Assembly (NCBI RefSeq): GCF_007991655.1
Contig: NZ_BJYT01000011.1
Location: 1 to 64,000 of the forward strand
From: Segetibacter aerophilus
GTDB lineage: Bacteria; Bacteroidota; Bacteroidia; Chitinophagales; Chitinophagaceae
Length of the DNA stretch: 64,000 bases
Direction of reading: 5' to 3'
The number at the start of each line of letters is the position of its first letter. Position 1 is the first letter of the stretch. Both the position numbers and the translations under genes were made by a program. Under the pieces are notes generated by a model, which saw only the letters and a list, made by a program, of their open reading frames with translations, was not told the origin of the DNA and did no database searches. This document shows positions 53,990-63,383 of this stretch, in pieces.

Positions 53990-54967
53990 CTAACGTTCGT
54001 AACCTTTAACGCTCGCCTTTATTAAGTCTAACGTCTGATGAGTTAATTGGGTGCGACGAAACGGCTCTCTAACAACTAACGTTGCAGCTAGAAGTTCAAG
54101 TAAATGGCGAACTATTAAAAAGAGCGGCCATACCGTATATACTGCCGTGGGATTATAACATTTAAAATATCTTAGCTTAGCTCGGTGATACTGCATTGAT
54201 CTCGTTGCCGACCAAGCTGATATTGTCTCTAAATTATCGTGAATAACTGCGTTTGAGCGAATTACGCCCATCTTCCAGCCAAGTTTTCTCAGTCTTTTTG
54301 CCCAGTCCACATCACACTCCGAAAATGGAAACAAGATTGCGTTTAATCCCCCAGATTCTTTCCAGGCAGCCACTTTAACTAGTAGAGGACTAGTATATAC
54401 CACATCCAATTCACTAAATTCAACGCCTCCCTGTTCTTGTTGCCACTTAAACGGAACAGCTTCCATTTTGAGTCTATGAACAAGATGCTTACCTAAAGCA
54501 AAACCTAGCAAAGTAGGAAAGGGTTGACCAATGCCAGCGGATGTTCCGTTGTGCTTTCGCACAGTAAATCCACAGGCTGCCAACTTTTCTTTGACATTCA
54601 GCTGATTTATAGCTTCTAAAACAGGTTTGGCTTCTAATATTTGATTGTCCGTCTCGTAAAAAAGTAGGTATTTTAAATGTGGAAACGTTTGCAAGCCAAC
54701 CTCTACTGCAGTATTTAAACCAGCGGCAAAAGATGTATCATCTCCTGGTTCAGGAATTACAATTTTTAAAACAAGGCCCATTGATATTTTAACACTCTCA
54801 ATCCACTCTATACTGCCGTCAGTAGAGCCGGCGTCATATATAATTATAACGCAGCGGTCGTTTAGTTCGGATGTGGGAAGCCATAAGGATAGCGCGAGTA
54901 ACGATTCGCGTAGAAGAGCAATACGATTAAAAGAATTAATTACTACAGCAATATCATATAAAGGCAT
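53990..54967 (-). CDS. GT2 family glycosyltransferase
   Basis: A 325-residue GT-A enzyme. It starts IAVVINSFNRIALLRESLLAL, with YDAGSTDGSIEW near 50-61. The metal motif is YETDNQ (near 105-110), an unusual variant of D-x-D. The acceptor side has FPFSECDVDWAKRLRKLGWKMG, typical of rhamnosyltransferase-like GT2 proteins. The C-terminus has a hydrophobic segment (YTVWPLFLIVRHLLELLAATLVV) that may anchor it to the membrane. It starts four bases after the stop of the upstream GT gene, so the genes are tightly coupled. Confidence 0.87.
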   Translation of the reverse strand: MPLYDIAVVINSFNRIALLRESLLALSLWLPTSELNDRCVIIIYDAGSTDGSIEWIESVKISMGLVLKIVIPEPGDDTSFAAGLNTAVEVGLQTFPHLKYLLFYETDNQILEAKPVLEAINQLNVKEKLAACGFTVRKHNGTSAGIGQPFPTLLGFALGKHLVHRLKMEAVPFKWQQEQGGVEFSELDVVYTSPLLVKVAAWKESGGLNAILFPFSECDVDWAKRLRKLGWKMGVIRSNAVIHDNLETISAWSATRSMQYHRAKLRYFKCYNPTAVYTVWPLFLIVRHLLELLAATLVVREPFRRTQLTHQTLDLIKASVKGYER

Positions 54968-54971
54968 AGAG

Positions 54972-56093
54972 TTATTTTAAGTCCGACAAAAATTTAGAAG
55001 CAATCTTCGAAACATTTATTTCTTTCTTAGCAATTGCTGTTGCTTGTTTTGCCTTTTCTAAAGAACTAAGGTTTGGAGACAAAATAACTGAAGATTGAAG
55101 TGAGGGATCTAAAAAACTCATCACGGAATTTAAGTAACGTTTGTCAGTATTAGGTGCAGCCACAGGAAGGCTATGCGAAATAAATGCAGCTACACTTCCA
55201 CTTTTGCCTAACGCATGACGTGGTATTGGGGTTATTCCAAACTGGCATTTTTGTAGATGTATTGATACATCCTCTGCAGATAAGAACCCAGTGTGTTTTA
55301 TAGTAGTATCAGCCGGTAACAAAAATTCAATGCTTTGTTTAAAAGCTTTCATTTTCTCTTCTGAGCCACCTATTAATAAAATTTCAAATTTTAGCTTTTT
55401 TGCTATAATCTCTTTCGAAATGGTGCTTAAGAAATTAATTATCTCATTACTAGTGCCTATCTGACTAAAAAAACAAGCTCTCAAAATGTTACCCTGCTGT
55501 GCTTCTTTTAACCTTTTTAGTTCAATATTCGAAAACAAGGAAAGATCAGAGGCGTTCCACCCCAACTTGTTTAATTGGTGCTTATAAATTGGTAAATGAG
55601 TATGTATCACAGAAGGTGATATCACTTCGAGCATCCTTTTAATTATATACTTCTGAAGAAAGGCAAAGATCTTCATTTTTAAAAAGTGTCCGTCTTCTGT
55701 TCCAACCCACAGTTCATGAAACATTATCTGCCACTTTTTTCCCTTCCCGACCTTCACTAATTCACTTGCCAAATTAAAAGGCAGACCTTTAAGGTGGAAG
55801 GCAAAAGGGACATATTGGAGGCTAACATGATCAGGGTTTTCGGCATTCAAAAACTCTTTGGCCGATAAAAACCTTTTTTTGTCAGACGTCTTATACGGTA
55901 TTCTTAAGCACCGAATACCTGTTTCCCCAACTCTTTGAAATTCATTTATTTCTTCAATAGCGTCTTGGTCATGCAAAGCAATAATACTTGCTTGATGGCC
56001 CTTTTGTATTAATTCTATCCCCAATCGTCTTGTATAATCTCCAACTCCATCCGCGCCAAAACACAATGAACCACAAATAAAAACAACCTTCAT
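54972..56093 (-). CDS. GT-B fold glycosyltransferase
   Basis: A 373-residue predicted glycosyltransferase. The N-terminal MKVVFICGSLCFGADGVGDYTRRLGIELIQKGHQASIIALHD has the GVGDYTR motif common in GT4-like proteins. The C-terminal half has ILLIGGSEEKMKAFKQSIEFLL and ITPIPRHALGKSGSVAAFISHSLPVAAPN in the donor region, but lacks a clear E-x7-E. That makes the assignment broader than for its neighbours, and an inactive or divergent donor domain is possible. It starts 58 bases after the exostosin-like gene stop and ends four bases before the next GT. Confidence 0.75.
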   Translation of the reverse strand: MKVVFICGSLCFGADGVGDYTRRLGIELIQKGHQASIIALHDQDAIEEINEFQRVGETGIRCLRIPYKTSDKKRFLSAKEFLNAENPDHVSLQYVPFAFHLKGLPFNLASELVKVGKGKKWQIMFHELWVGTEDGHFLKMKIFAFLQKYIIKRMLEVISPSVIHTHLPIYKHQLNKLGWNASDLSLFSNIELKRLKEAQQGNILRACFFSQIGTSNEIINFLSTISKEIIAKKLKFEILLIGGSEEKMKAFKQSIEFLLPADTTIKHTGFLSAEDVSIHLQKCQFGITPIPRHALGKSGSVAAFISHSLPVAAPNTDKRYLNSVMSFLDPSLQSSVILSPNLSSLEKAKQATAIAKKEINVSKIASKFLSDLK

Positions 56094-56151
56094 TAGCCCC
56101 TTTCGATTGTAAAGTTTAGCCTAACTGCTTTCATTTTGGAAGTAGAATAAA

Positions 56152-57237
56152 TTAAATAAATAATTTTATGTTCTTAAGAAAACCCAACGGTGACAAATAT
56201 TCTTCCCAAATTGCTCTTAATCTTAGTTGCAACGCAATAAATTCCTCATTAGAAATATTTTGATGAAAGTTGAAAACGATTTGATCTATTCTATCAATAT
56301 CTTTTTCTTCAATCCATATACAAAGACTTTTCCAGTCTATAATGTGATCAAAGGGGAGAACACAGTTAGTGTTAACAAAAATGGGAATTCTTCCACAACA
56401 CAATGCCTCAAAAAAACGAATAGAATTATTGCCTATTCCTCTAACACATAATACGTAATCACTTCCGTAAATGTTATTGACAAAATTTCTGCGGAAGAAC
56501 GTATCCGATTCCTCTGTATTTCCACTATTTAATTGGCCAGTAGGCCCAAAAGCGAATCTCGATTTTATAATAAAATTTCTTTCGATTCTTTTTGATCTTA
56601 ACAGCCCAATTATGGCTCTTGCGCGGTAAGAATGAGATGCTCTAGAGGGAAACTTTTTCATCCACCCTAAATAATTTGCTCCCAGCTTTGCAATGGATAT
56701 TACTTTTTCCTTGCTTAAATTAAGAGCTAATGGGGGAGCATAGCCACAAAAACCAACAACTGCTTTTGGCCCCTTTTGTCTTACCTGTAAAGGAGTACCT
56801 AAATATTCTTCCAGAAAATCTTCGAAAAAGTGTGGGTAAGAAAACACATTTTTTCCCTGCGCAGATTTAGTTACCGCACTATTAAAAATAATTGAATTTT
56901 TAATAGTGGTAGGGCATCCTGGCGCGTCATGACCGGTAAAAATTAAAAGCTTCTTGTTCAATTTCGAAACTATATCTACAAAAGGCTGAATTGCTTTTTC
57001 CAACACTTTTATATCATGGGCCGAATTATAAAAGAGAGGCAATAAAGCTGCTTCAGCATCTTCGGCACTAGTAAATTCAATAAATTCTCTCCCACTCGAA
57101 ATCAATTTGTCAAACCTAGTACTCATAATCTTTCCAGGTTTATCCTCCTCATTGAATTTTCCAATAAATGGTATAAGTAGCTCTACAGGTTCTCCAAATT
57201 TCAAAAGTTCCAGATCCGTAAATATTTTCAATTTCAT
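56152..57237 (-). CDS. Exostosin-like glycosyltransferase
   Basis: A 361-residue predicted glycosyltransferase of the exostosin (GT47-like) type. From the ATG at 57237 (MKLKIFTDLELLKFG; an in-frame GTG at 57264 is the only earlier start) it carries the family's signature segment RFFEALCCGRIPIFVNTNCVLPFDHIIDWKSLCIWIEE near the C-terminus. Central segments include FNSAVTKSAQGKNVFSYPHFFEDFLEE and SDYVLCVRGIGNNSIRFFEAL. There is no signal peptide, so it acts in the cytosol, unlike eukaryotic exostosins. It lies just downstream of the flippase gene. The polymer it builds is unknown. Confidence 0.83.
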   Translation of the reverse strand: MKLKIFTDLELLKFGEPVELLIPFIGKFNEEDKPGKIMSTRFDKLISSGREFIEFTSAEDAEAALLPLFYNSAHDIKVLEKAIQPFVDIVSKLNKKLLIFTGHDAPGCPTTIKNSIIFNSAVTKSAQGKNVFSYPHFFEDFLEEYLGTPLQVRQKGPKAVVGFCGYAPPLALNLSKEKVISIAKLGANYLGWMKKFPSRASHSYRARAIIGLLRSKRIERNFIIKSRFAFGPTGQLNSGNTEESDTFFRRNFVNNIYGSDYVLCVRGIGNNSIRFFEALCCGRIPIFVNTNCVLPFDHIIDWKSLCIWIEEKDIDRIDQIVFNFHQNISNEEFIALQLRLRAIWEEYLSPLGFLKNIKLFI

Positions 57238-57432
57238 TAAAAAGCTATTAAAAGAAGGTATCACACTTGAACAACTTCCGAAACATCAGTTCAAGAACAG
57301 ATAATGATGAAACTTCTTTAATAAAAGAAGATTAGCTATAACAATTTTTATAACGATTAAAGAAAATTCTGCAAATTACTCACCAATTATGTCTCAAACT
57401 TTTAAGTTCTGAGCAGAGATTATTTTTTAAAT

Positions 57433-58725
57433 TCAAATATTGACAAGTTTATAAACAGCATAAGTAGTGTGATAAACAAGTTGAATAGCAGCAATAAAAA
57501 TATTTAACCATAAAACACCACTAACGGTTGATACATCAAGAAAAATAATTCCAGTGGTAATAGCACAAATGCTTATCGAAATTGAAACTAGTGGTTTAAG
57601 AACCCAACCTTTACTTGTATAAAGATTATAAATTATTGCTCCAATTAAAAAAATGCTACTGCCTATTAAATTTATTAGCAGTTCCTTTTCTAACCCCGCA
57701 TATTGATTTCCTAGAATTAGTAGTATTTTTTCTGGAAATGCCCATACAACTGTTAATAGAAGCAAGCAAAAAATTAGAAGAGTACCTATTATTTGAAAAA
57801 ACCTGGTAAGTAAAAGTTTTTTATTGTTTTCTAAGCGGGCAAATCGTGGAATAATTAGCGTTGAAATTAATACTGAGAAAAAATTCAATAAGACCGCTAA
57901 TCTTCCTAAAGCCCCTACCTCCGCAATAGAATTAGTTGTTCCGAAAATAGAAATTAACCAGATTGTTATCTGACCAGACAAACAATAATAAAGCGCACCA
58001 GGCAATATTCTTTTTACTATAAATAGAATGTTTTTTCTAACTGCTAAATCTGGCTTCTGCTGTTTGCTAACAAAACTATATGCTATCTTTCTTAAACCTA
58101 TATTACCATAAGCACGGGGAAGTCCACTTGCAAGTATAGCTATATAAGAAAACGGAAAAATAAATAAAGTGAGGGTACTTAACATTAGGCGTGCGATACT
58201 TACCGTCAATTCATTCTTTTGTAATGGTATAATGCTTTGATGTAGTTTCGGAATTATTTCTAATAAAGAATCAGACAAGGCAACAAAAAAAGCCGGAATC
58301 AATGCTGCTACAATTAACAGTATAGTTATTACGCTAGCACCGCTACGATTAAGTAGATATATTAAAAGAGGTACAGCCACTAAAAGACTACCAAGTGCAA
58401 AAGTTTTTCTTAAATCAAGTCCAGTCGCTAATACTGCTCCTAATTTCTCCCGATCCTGCCATACTTTTCCTCCCTGTGCCATAACTCCGGCAGAAATGCC
58501 TCCGTCTGCTAAAATTCCCATGGTGCCCAAAAGAGTATTAGCTAAGGTATACCAAGCATATTGTTGAGTTGGCAATAGGCGTATTACAATTATTCCGCTA
58601 ACTAATCCAGTTGCTTGCACTATAGCCTGTGATCCACCTGTTATCGTAATTAGCTTACCCCAGTGGATAAGTCTTGTATACTTTGGATTGTTAAGGATTT
58701 TCAGAATTGGTTCAGACACTTTCAA
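57433..58725 (-). CDS. Wzx-like polysaccharide flippase
   Basis: A 430-residue inner-membrane protein of the MATE/Wzx superfamily with about 12 predicted helices, expected to flip lipid-linked repeat units to the periplasm. It opens TRLIHWGKLITITGGSQAIVQATGLVSGIIVIRLLP and has charged loops such as VSKQQKPDLAVRKNILF and NNKKLLLTRFFQIIGT. The start is non-ATG: TTG at 58725 directly follows an in-frame stop, or a GTG two codons later. It sits between the Wzc-like kinase gene (52 bases upstream) and the exostosin-like gene, the usual place for a flippase. Confidence 0.85.
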   Translation of the reverse strand: MKVSEPILKILNNPKYTRLIHWGKLITITGGSQAIVQATGLVSGIIVIRLLPTQQYAWYTLANTLLGTMGILADGGISAGVMAQGGKVWQDREKLGAVLATGLDLRKTFALGSLLVAVPLLIYLLNRSGASVITILLIVAALIPAFFVALSDSLLEIIPKLHQSIIPLQKNELTVSIARLMLSTLTLFIFPFSYIAILASGLPRAYGNIGLRKIAYSFVSKQQKPDLAVRKNILFIVKRILPGALYYCLSGQITIWLISIFGTTNSIAEVGALGRLAVLLNFFSVLISTLIIPRFARLENNKKLLLTRFFQIIGTLLIFCLLLLTVVWAFPEKILLILGNQYAGLEKELLINLIGSSIFLIGAIIYNLYTSKGWVLKPLVSISISICAITTGIIFLDVSTVSGVLWLNIFIAAIQLVYHTTYAVYKLVNI

Positions 58726-58777
58726 CTATTCTAATAAAAATTACACTTTCTAAGCTTCAATTTTTCTGTCACTACAT

Positions 58778-61123
58778 CTAGGGAGTAATTAGTTTCCTCT
58801 TTTTTTCCGGTTTTGGATCTGAATAGTAAGAATTATTGCCATAACCATAGCCGCCGTAGTTGTCACTATTTTTAATAGCATTTAATATTAGAGCCATATT
58901 TGGCAAAGATTTATTGTCGGCGATTTCGTTAATAAAATCAATTTGTTTTTTAATTGTTTTCTGACTTCTAATTACATACAAAACCATATCACTAAATTCT
59001 CCTAAAATAAATGAATCGCTTACTAACCCGGCAGGAGGAGAGTCTACTATAATAAAATCATACTCTGCTTTTAAAGCTTGAAACAAGGTGGCAAGGTTTG
59101 CAGTTAATAAAAGATCACCTGGATTAGGAGGAATAGGGCCCGATGGATATATATGTAGGCCTGGAACGTCCTCTGAAATGTGGAATATTTCAGAGATTGA
59201 TTTAACGTCACCTAATAGGTAATTAGTAAGGCCTTTAGTAGTATTAAGATTTAAATTAGCAGCTATTACAGGCTGCCTGATATCAAATTCCAGCAGGGCT
59301 ACTCTTTTTCCAGGCATGGCAAACACCGCAGCCAAGTTAAGACTGACAAACGATTTCCCTTCTCCACTGACTGATGAAGTTACCAACAGCGTTTTTTTAT
59401 TTCTGTCCTTAAGTAAAAAAGAAATGTTCGTCCTAATAGCACGAAACTGCTCGGCTATAATGTTTCGGTCTAAAACAGCAATGACTTGCTTTTTTCTTCT
59501 AGACATATGAGCTAGCTGCCCTACTATTGGAACTAATGTACGTTTAGTAATATCTTCTCTTGAAACTACCTTGTCATTTAAAGCATCCTTGATAAAAATG
59601 AAGCCGAAAGCAAGAAAGAGTCCGAAAAGAGCGGAATAAAGAGTAATATTTGTCTTGTTCGGCTCAACCGGCCCATACCCTTGAGCTGAATCTAATTGTC
59701 TGTAGTGAGGTACTGAAGAAGTTGTACTGGAGATAGCGGCCTCTTCCCTCTTCTGAAAAAGATATAGATAAAGCCCCTCCGTAATTGTTTGTTTTCTCTT
59801 GATTTCCTGCATCACCCGTTCGTTATGAGGAACTGAAGCAAGCATACTCTGATACTGATTGCTTTGTTGCTGGAGGCCTCTTTCCTGTAGCTGCAAGTTT
59901 TTTGAAATGTTGCTTAGACTTTCCAGAATACTTCCCCGAAGATTATCAATTTGAGTGTTTAAATCTTGCATTACAGTGCTGTTTGGGGCAACGAGAGGTG
60001 CTTCTCTCTCTTTCCTTAATTGTAACTCATTATACTGAGTAATTAGAGAACTTAACGTTGCATCATTTAAGCCTAGTGAGGAGGGAACCAATTTGCTACC
60101 ATTAGCAGGGTTTGCAAAATAATTCAATATCATTGAGGCAACACCTTGTTGAATTGCCAAATCTTTCAAACTTTTAGAAACACTGTTCGCATCCCCTAGC
60201 GCCTGACCTGACTGACCTTTAATATCAATTAGTTGATTGCTTCCCTGGTAGTTTTCTAGACTACCTTCAACTCCTTTCAATTCTCCGGTTATATTAACTA
60301 ACCTGTCGTCAATAAATTGAACAGTGCTTTTAGATAATTTATTTCTGTCTTCAATATCAGAGCGGTTAAATTCAGTAAATAGACCATCTAAAACATCTTC
60401 ACATTTTTTTATATTCTCACATTTTACCGTTAAAACAATTGCATTTGTTCGGGTATCGTAAGGCTTAACAGTTAAGCTTGCATTTAAAGCTCCAGCAACC
60501 CATGCCACAGGCTGCCATTTAACTATATACTCTCCATCTCCCTCTTTTATTACGCCTTTTGGCGATAATACAAAAACCTGATTACTGATTGTGAAGGGAT
60601 CATTCCACTTAAACGCATATTTTTTTTCCTCTTTTTCAGCACCATAAATAAATTCGCCTCCAGTGGCATTAATTTTCTTTATGTAAATACTGTAGCTACT
60701 GTTACTATCCGTCATTTCCTTTGCCGTAAGAGTGAAAGGAGCATCTTTATATATCTCCAAATCCAATATTTTTCCTTTTTTTAAGTAAAAAATATTGAAG
60801 TCGTTTTTAGCTACAGTTCTCTGCATTAGATTAGCAGAATTTAAAAGCAAGATTTCATTATTTACATTTATTTCTTTTTTGCCACTTAATGCAGATTTTA
60901 CTAAATCATCCTCAGACGCACTAGTACGTGATCCAATAATTAAAAAAGTCGACGTAGCCATATATTTAGGGACGGTATATTTTGCATAGATATACCCAGC
61001 ACCTGAACAGACTAAAACGGTAAGAAAAAATAAGGGCCAATAGGCCAAATACTTAGACAACAGTTCCCGAATACTTGCAGAGCTGCTTTTATCTCCAAAA
61101 ATCCCACTATCTTCTTTTTTCAT
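58778..61123 (-). CDS. Wzc-like chain-length regulator and BY-kinase
   Basis: Inner-membrane polysaccharide co-polymerase with a C-terminal bacterial tyrosine kinase, 781 residues. The first membrane helix is at about 28-48 (YWPLFFLTVLVCSGAGYIYAK). A Wzz-type periplasmic part and coiled coil (about 250-460) lead to a GNVR-like motif and the second helix (about 500-520). The kinase has Walker A SVSGEGKS at 584-591, Walker A' VALLEFDIRQP at 608-618 and Walker B FIIVDSPP at 690-697. A Tyr-rich tail (YGGYGYGNNSYYSD, about 756-769) is the expected autophosphorylation cluster. It starts four bases after the export lipoprotein stop. Confidence 0.94.
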   Translation of the reverse strand: MKKEDSGIFGDKSSSASIRELLSKYLAYWPLFFLTVLVCSGAGYIYAKYTVPKYMATSTFLIIGSRTSASEDDLVKSALSGKKEINVNNEILLLNSANLMQRTVAKNDFNIFYLKKGKILDLEIYKDAPFTLTAKEMTDSNSSYSIYIKKINATGGEFIYGAEKEEKKYAFKWNDPFTISNQVFVLSPKGVIKEGDGEYIVKWQPVAWVAGALNASLTVKPYDTRTNAIVLTVKCENIKKCEDVLDGLFTEFNRSDIEDRNKLSKSTVQFIDDRLVNITGELKGVEGSLENYQGSNQLIDIKGQSGQALGDANSVSKSLKDLAIQQGVASMILNYFANPANGSKLVPSSLGLNDATLSSLITQYNELQLRKEREAPLVAPNSTVMQDLNTQIDNLRGSILESLSNISKNLQLQERGLQQQSNQYQSMLASVPHNERVMQEIKRKQTITEGLYLYLFQKREEAAISSTTSSVPHYRQLDSAQGYGPVEPNKTNITLYSALFGLFLAFGFIFIKDALNDKVVSREDITKRTLVPIVGQLAHMSRRKKQVIAVLDRNIIAEQFRAIRTNISFLLKDRNKKTLLVTSSVSGEGKSFVSLNLAAVFAMPGKRVALLEFDIRQPVIAANLNLNTTKGLTNYLLGDVKSISEIFHISEDVPGLHIYPSGPIPPNPGDLLLTANLATLFQALKAEYDFIIVDSPPAGLVSDSFILGEFSDMVLYVIRSQKTIKKQIDFINEIADNKSLPNMALILNAIKNSDNYGGYGYGNNSYYSDPKPEKKRKLITP

Positions 61124-61126
61124 AAA

Positions 61127-61972
61127 TTACCTTCTTAAATAAATAAAAACACTAATAAGACTTATAGCGATGCCAACGTAACTAAGATAGACACTAATCT
61201 TCCTTTGTGTTTCCACGTCAGCATTTAATGTTTTTAACCTTTTATTATTTGGCGATACATATACAATGTCATTAGGTTGTAGAACATATACAGGTGAAGA
61301 AAATAAATTTTTACTTCTTATGTCAACTGTGTTATAATATTTCTTGCCCCCTTGCTCTCTTATTACCATAACATTTTCTCTTTTGCCAAATTCGGTTAGA
61401 TCCCCTGCCGCACTAATCGCATCGATGAGAGTAACTTTGTCTACTGTAAACCTTTTTGAGCCTGGGCTGCGAACTTCGCCTAAAATGTTTATACTATAAT
61501 TAGAAAACCGGACCACTATAGAAGGACTTTTTACATAGTTAGATATCTTTTCTACTAATAGCGCCTGCAGTTGATCCTTCGTTAACCCTGCTGCTTTGAC
61601 TGTCCCAATAACGGGCATTTCAATATTGCCGAAAGCACTGACTTCGTACCCTTGAGATGCACCGGCATTGCCCGAAGTAGAACTAGCCCCGGCAGAAGCT
61701 GTTGAAGGCGCCAGTGATGAAGAGGAAGAAAAGATGTTAAAAATAGCAGCTTGCTCTTGGTTAAGAGTTTTACTATAAACTTGAATACTTAAAAGGTCAC
61801 GAGGTTGAATAATCGTTTCTTTCTGCTGAACTGCTACATTGTCTTCTGCACCTTGAAAATACAAATATTCAGCATTGCTCTTCGTTGTACTGCATGAGGA
61901 AAGGAATATAATAAGACTAGAAGAAAGTGCTGCAAGGAATACAAATGATGAATGTTCTTTTTTTAGTATCAT
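61127..61972 (-). CDS. Wza-like polysaccharide export lipoprotein
   Basis: Outer-membrane export channel component of 281 residues. The signal peptide ends at the lipobox LSSC with Cys27 (LIIFLSSC). A poly-saccharide export (PES/SLBB) region follows: IIQPRDLLSIQVYSK, then VSAFGNIEMPVIGTVKAAGLTKDQL and INILGEVRSPGSKRFTVDKVTLIDAISAAGDLTEFG. The last 20 residues are hydrophobic (ISVYLSYVGIAISLISVFIYL). A Ser/Ala/Gly-rich linker is inserted near 80-105 (SSSSLAPSTASAGASSTSGNAG). It is the first gene of the polysaccharide operon, directly upstream of the kinase gene, so its promoter lies in 61973-62659. Confidence 0.93.
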   Translation of the reverse strand: MILKKEHSSFVFLAALSSSLIIFLSSCSTTKSNAEYLYFQGAEDNVAVQQKETIIQPRDLLSIQVYSKTLNQEQAAIFNIFSSSSSLAPSTASAGASSTSGNAGASQGYEVSAFGNIEMPVIGTVKAAGLTKDQLQALLVEKISNYVKSPSIVVRFSNYSINILGEVRSPGSKRFTVDKVTLIDAISAAGDLTEFGKRENVMVIREQGGKKYYNTVDIRSKNLFSSPVYVLQPNDIVYVSPNNKRLKTLNADVETQRKISVYLSYVGIAISLISVFIYLRR

Positions 61973-62659
61973 GAAATATTGGTTGAAGACGGTTTTTTAA
62001 AAATTACAGTAAGTGACTTCGCATAATAAACTATGCGGAAATATATAATTAAATTATTTGAACTAGTATTAAAAGCTTCGCTACAGTCAGTCACACTACT
62101 GCTACATTTTGTAAGCCTTCTGGAACCAAATTTTCTAACTCTCGCTACAGTGAATCAATCTTTCTTCGCACCTATAACGCTATTCCGAGTTTTGCAAATA
62201 TGATTATTCTTTTTTTATTTCTTTCTAAATTATTTACGGGAACATTAAAGACAGTAATACTTCTTAAATGGATGCATTTAGCTGATAAACAGAGCTGCTT
62301 TAAAACTTGCAATAAGGAAAAAAGGAGGAGAATCAGACAATAAAGAAAGTATAAGGAGTTGTTAAAAGAAAAGATGGAGTATTGGGATCAACGAGAAGCA
62401 AAACAAATTAGTCACATGTGCACGTTGCCCTAAAAGTGGCTCCATTTGTGATAATAGTACAGCTAGATTAATTATTAGTACTTGAAGAAAAGTGGGCTAA
62501 AAAGTTGTAAAGCTTGGAGAAGAGCAGCCAAGAAGACTATTAGGTAAAAAAACGTTTTTAAATAAAATTCCTTTTTGCAGAGTACCTTGAACCGCAGTAA
62601 GAACCTTTAAGCAAAGAACAATCAATAGGAAGACTAGCCGTAGTTGGTAAATACAACCT
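61973..62659. other. Long intergenic region upstream of the polysaccharide operon
   Basis: 687 bases of mostly AT-rich sequence. It should contain the promoter and leader of the operon starting with the export lipoprotein. Near the gene, CGCATA at about 62021-62026 and TATGCG at about 62032-62037 form a small inverted repeat in the leader. A 56-codon plus-strand frame (62033-62203) is not convincing. I found no clear promoter, riboswitch or terminator; the length suggests a regulated leader. Confidence 0.4.
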
Positions 62660-63271
62660 TTATTTTATTTCCAACTCAAACAATCTTTCATTTTCTAAAA
62701 AGCCTTCTAGTACGTCTCCTACAACGCACTCACCGACTCCAGCAGGGGTACCGGTATAAATAAGATCACCTATGTTAAGAGAAAAGTAATTAGATATATT
62801 AGCAACGATCTGATCAAATGTAAAGATCATGTCGGTTGAAACACCTATTTGAACATCTTCGCCATTCTTTTTAAGAGAGAAGCTAACGGGTTTTTTAAGT
62901 AGTTCAGGAGTAAGGTCTTTCCATTGTCCTATAATTGCCGAATTATCCCAGGCTTTTGCTTTCTCCCAAGGGAGCCCTTTTTTCTTCAGTTCTCCCTGGA
63001 TGTCGCGGGCAGTAAAATCTATCCCAACACTAATAGCGTTATAATATTTCGATGCCTGTCTTTCATTTACATACTTACCATTTTTACATACCCGTAGTAC
63101 AAGTTCAACTTCATAATGGAGTTCATTGCAAAAATCAGGATAATAAAACGGTGTATGGGACTGTAACAAAGCGCTTTTTGGCTTCATAAAAATAACAGGT
63201 TCTTCCGGCACCTCATTTCCAAGTTCCTTTGCATGCTCTACATAATTTCGTCCAACACAAAAAATTTTCAT
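62660..63271 (-). CDS. FAH-family hydrolase (FAHD1-like acylpyruvase)
   Basis: A 203-residue cytosolic enzyme of the fumarylacetoacetate hydrolase superfamily. The metal-binding residues are in ELHYEVELVLRV (Glu and Glu, about 50-61) and GIDFTARDIQ (about 88-97). IFMKPKSALLQ and YTGTPAGVG are further conserved signatures. The short length with no N-terminal SH3-like domain matches FAHD1/acylpyruvase and oxaloacetate decarboxylase types, so the reaction could be hydrolysis of acylpyruvates or decarboxylation of oxaloacetate. It is 112 bases downstream of the peptidyl-tRNA hydrolase gene. Its role is not linked to the neighbours. Confidence 0.88.
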   Translation of the reverse strand: MKIFCVGRNYVEHAKELGNEVPEEPVIFMKPKSALLQSHTPFYYPDFCNELHYEVELVLRVCKNGKYVNERQASKYYNAISVGIDFTARDIQGELKKKGLPWEKAKAWDNSAIIGQWKDLTPELLKKPVSFSLKKNGEDVQIGVSTDMIFTFDQIVANISNYFSLNIGDLIYTGTPAGVGECVVGDVLEGFLENERLFELEIK

Positions 63272-63383
63272 AAGTTATTTTTTATAAAATAGCACAGAGT
63301 AACCGCAAAAGAAAGATTGCAAACAGTAAGGGTTAGTACAGTTATATTTTAATTCGGGTATATAACGCAAGAAAAATAAAATA

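Noticed and set aside
62033-62203. A 56-codon plus-strand frame in the long leader region
   Set aside because: Low complexity, no ribosome signal, no recognisable motif; more likely chance in AT-rich DNA.
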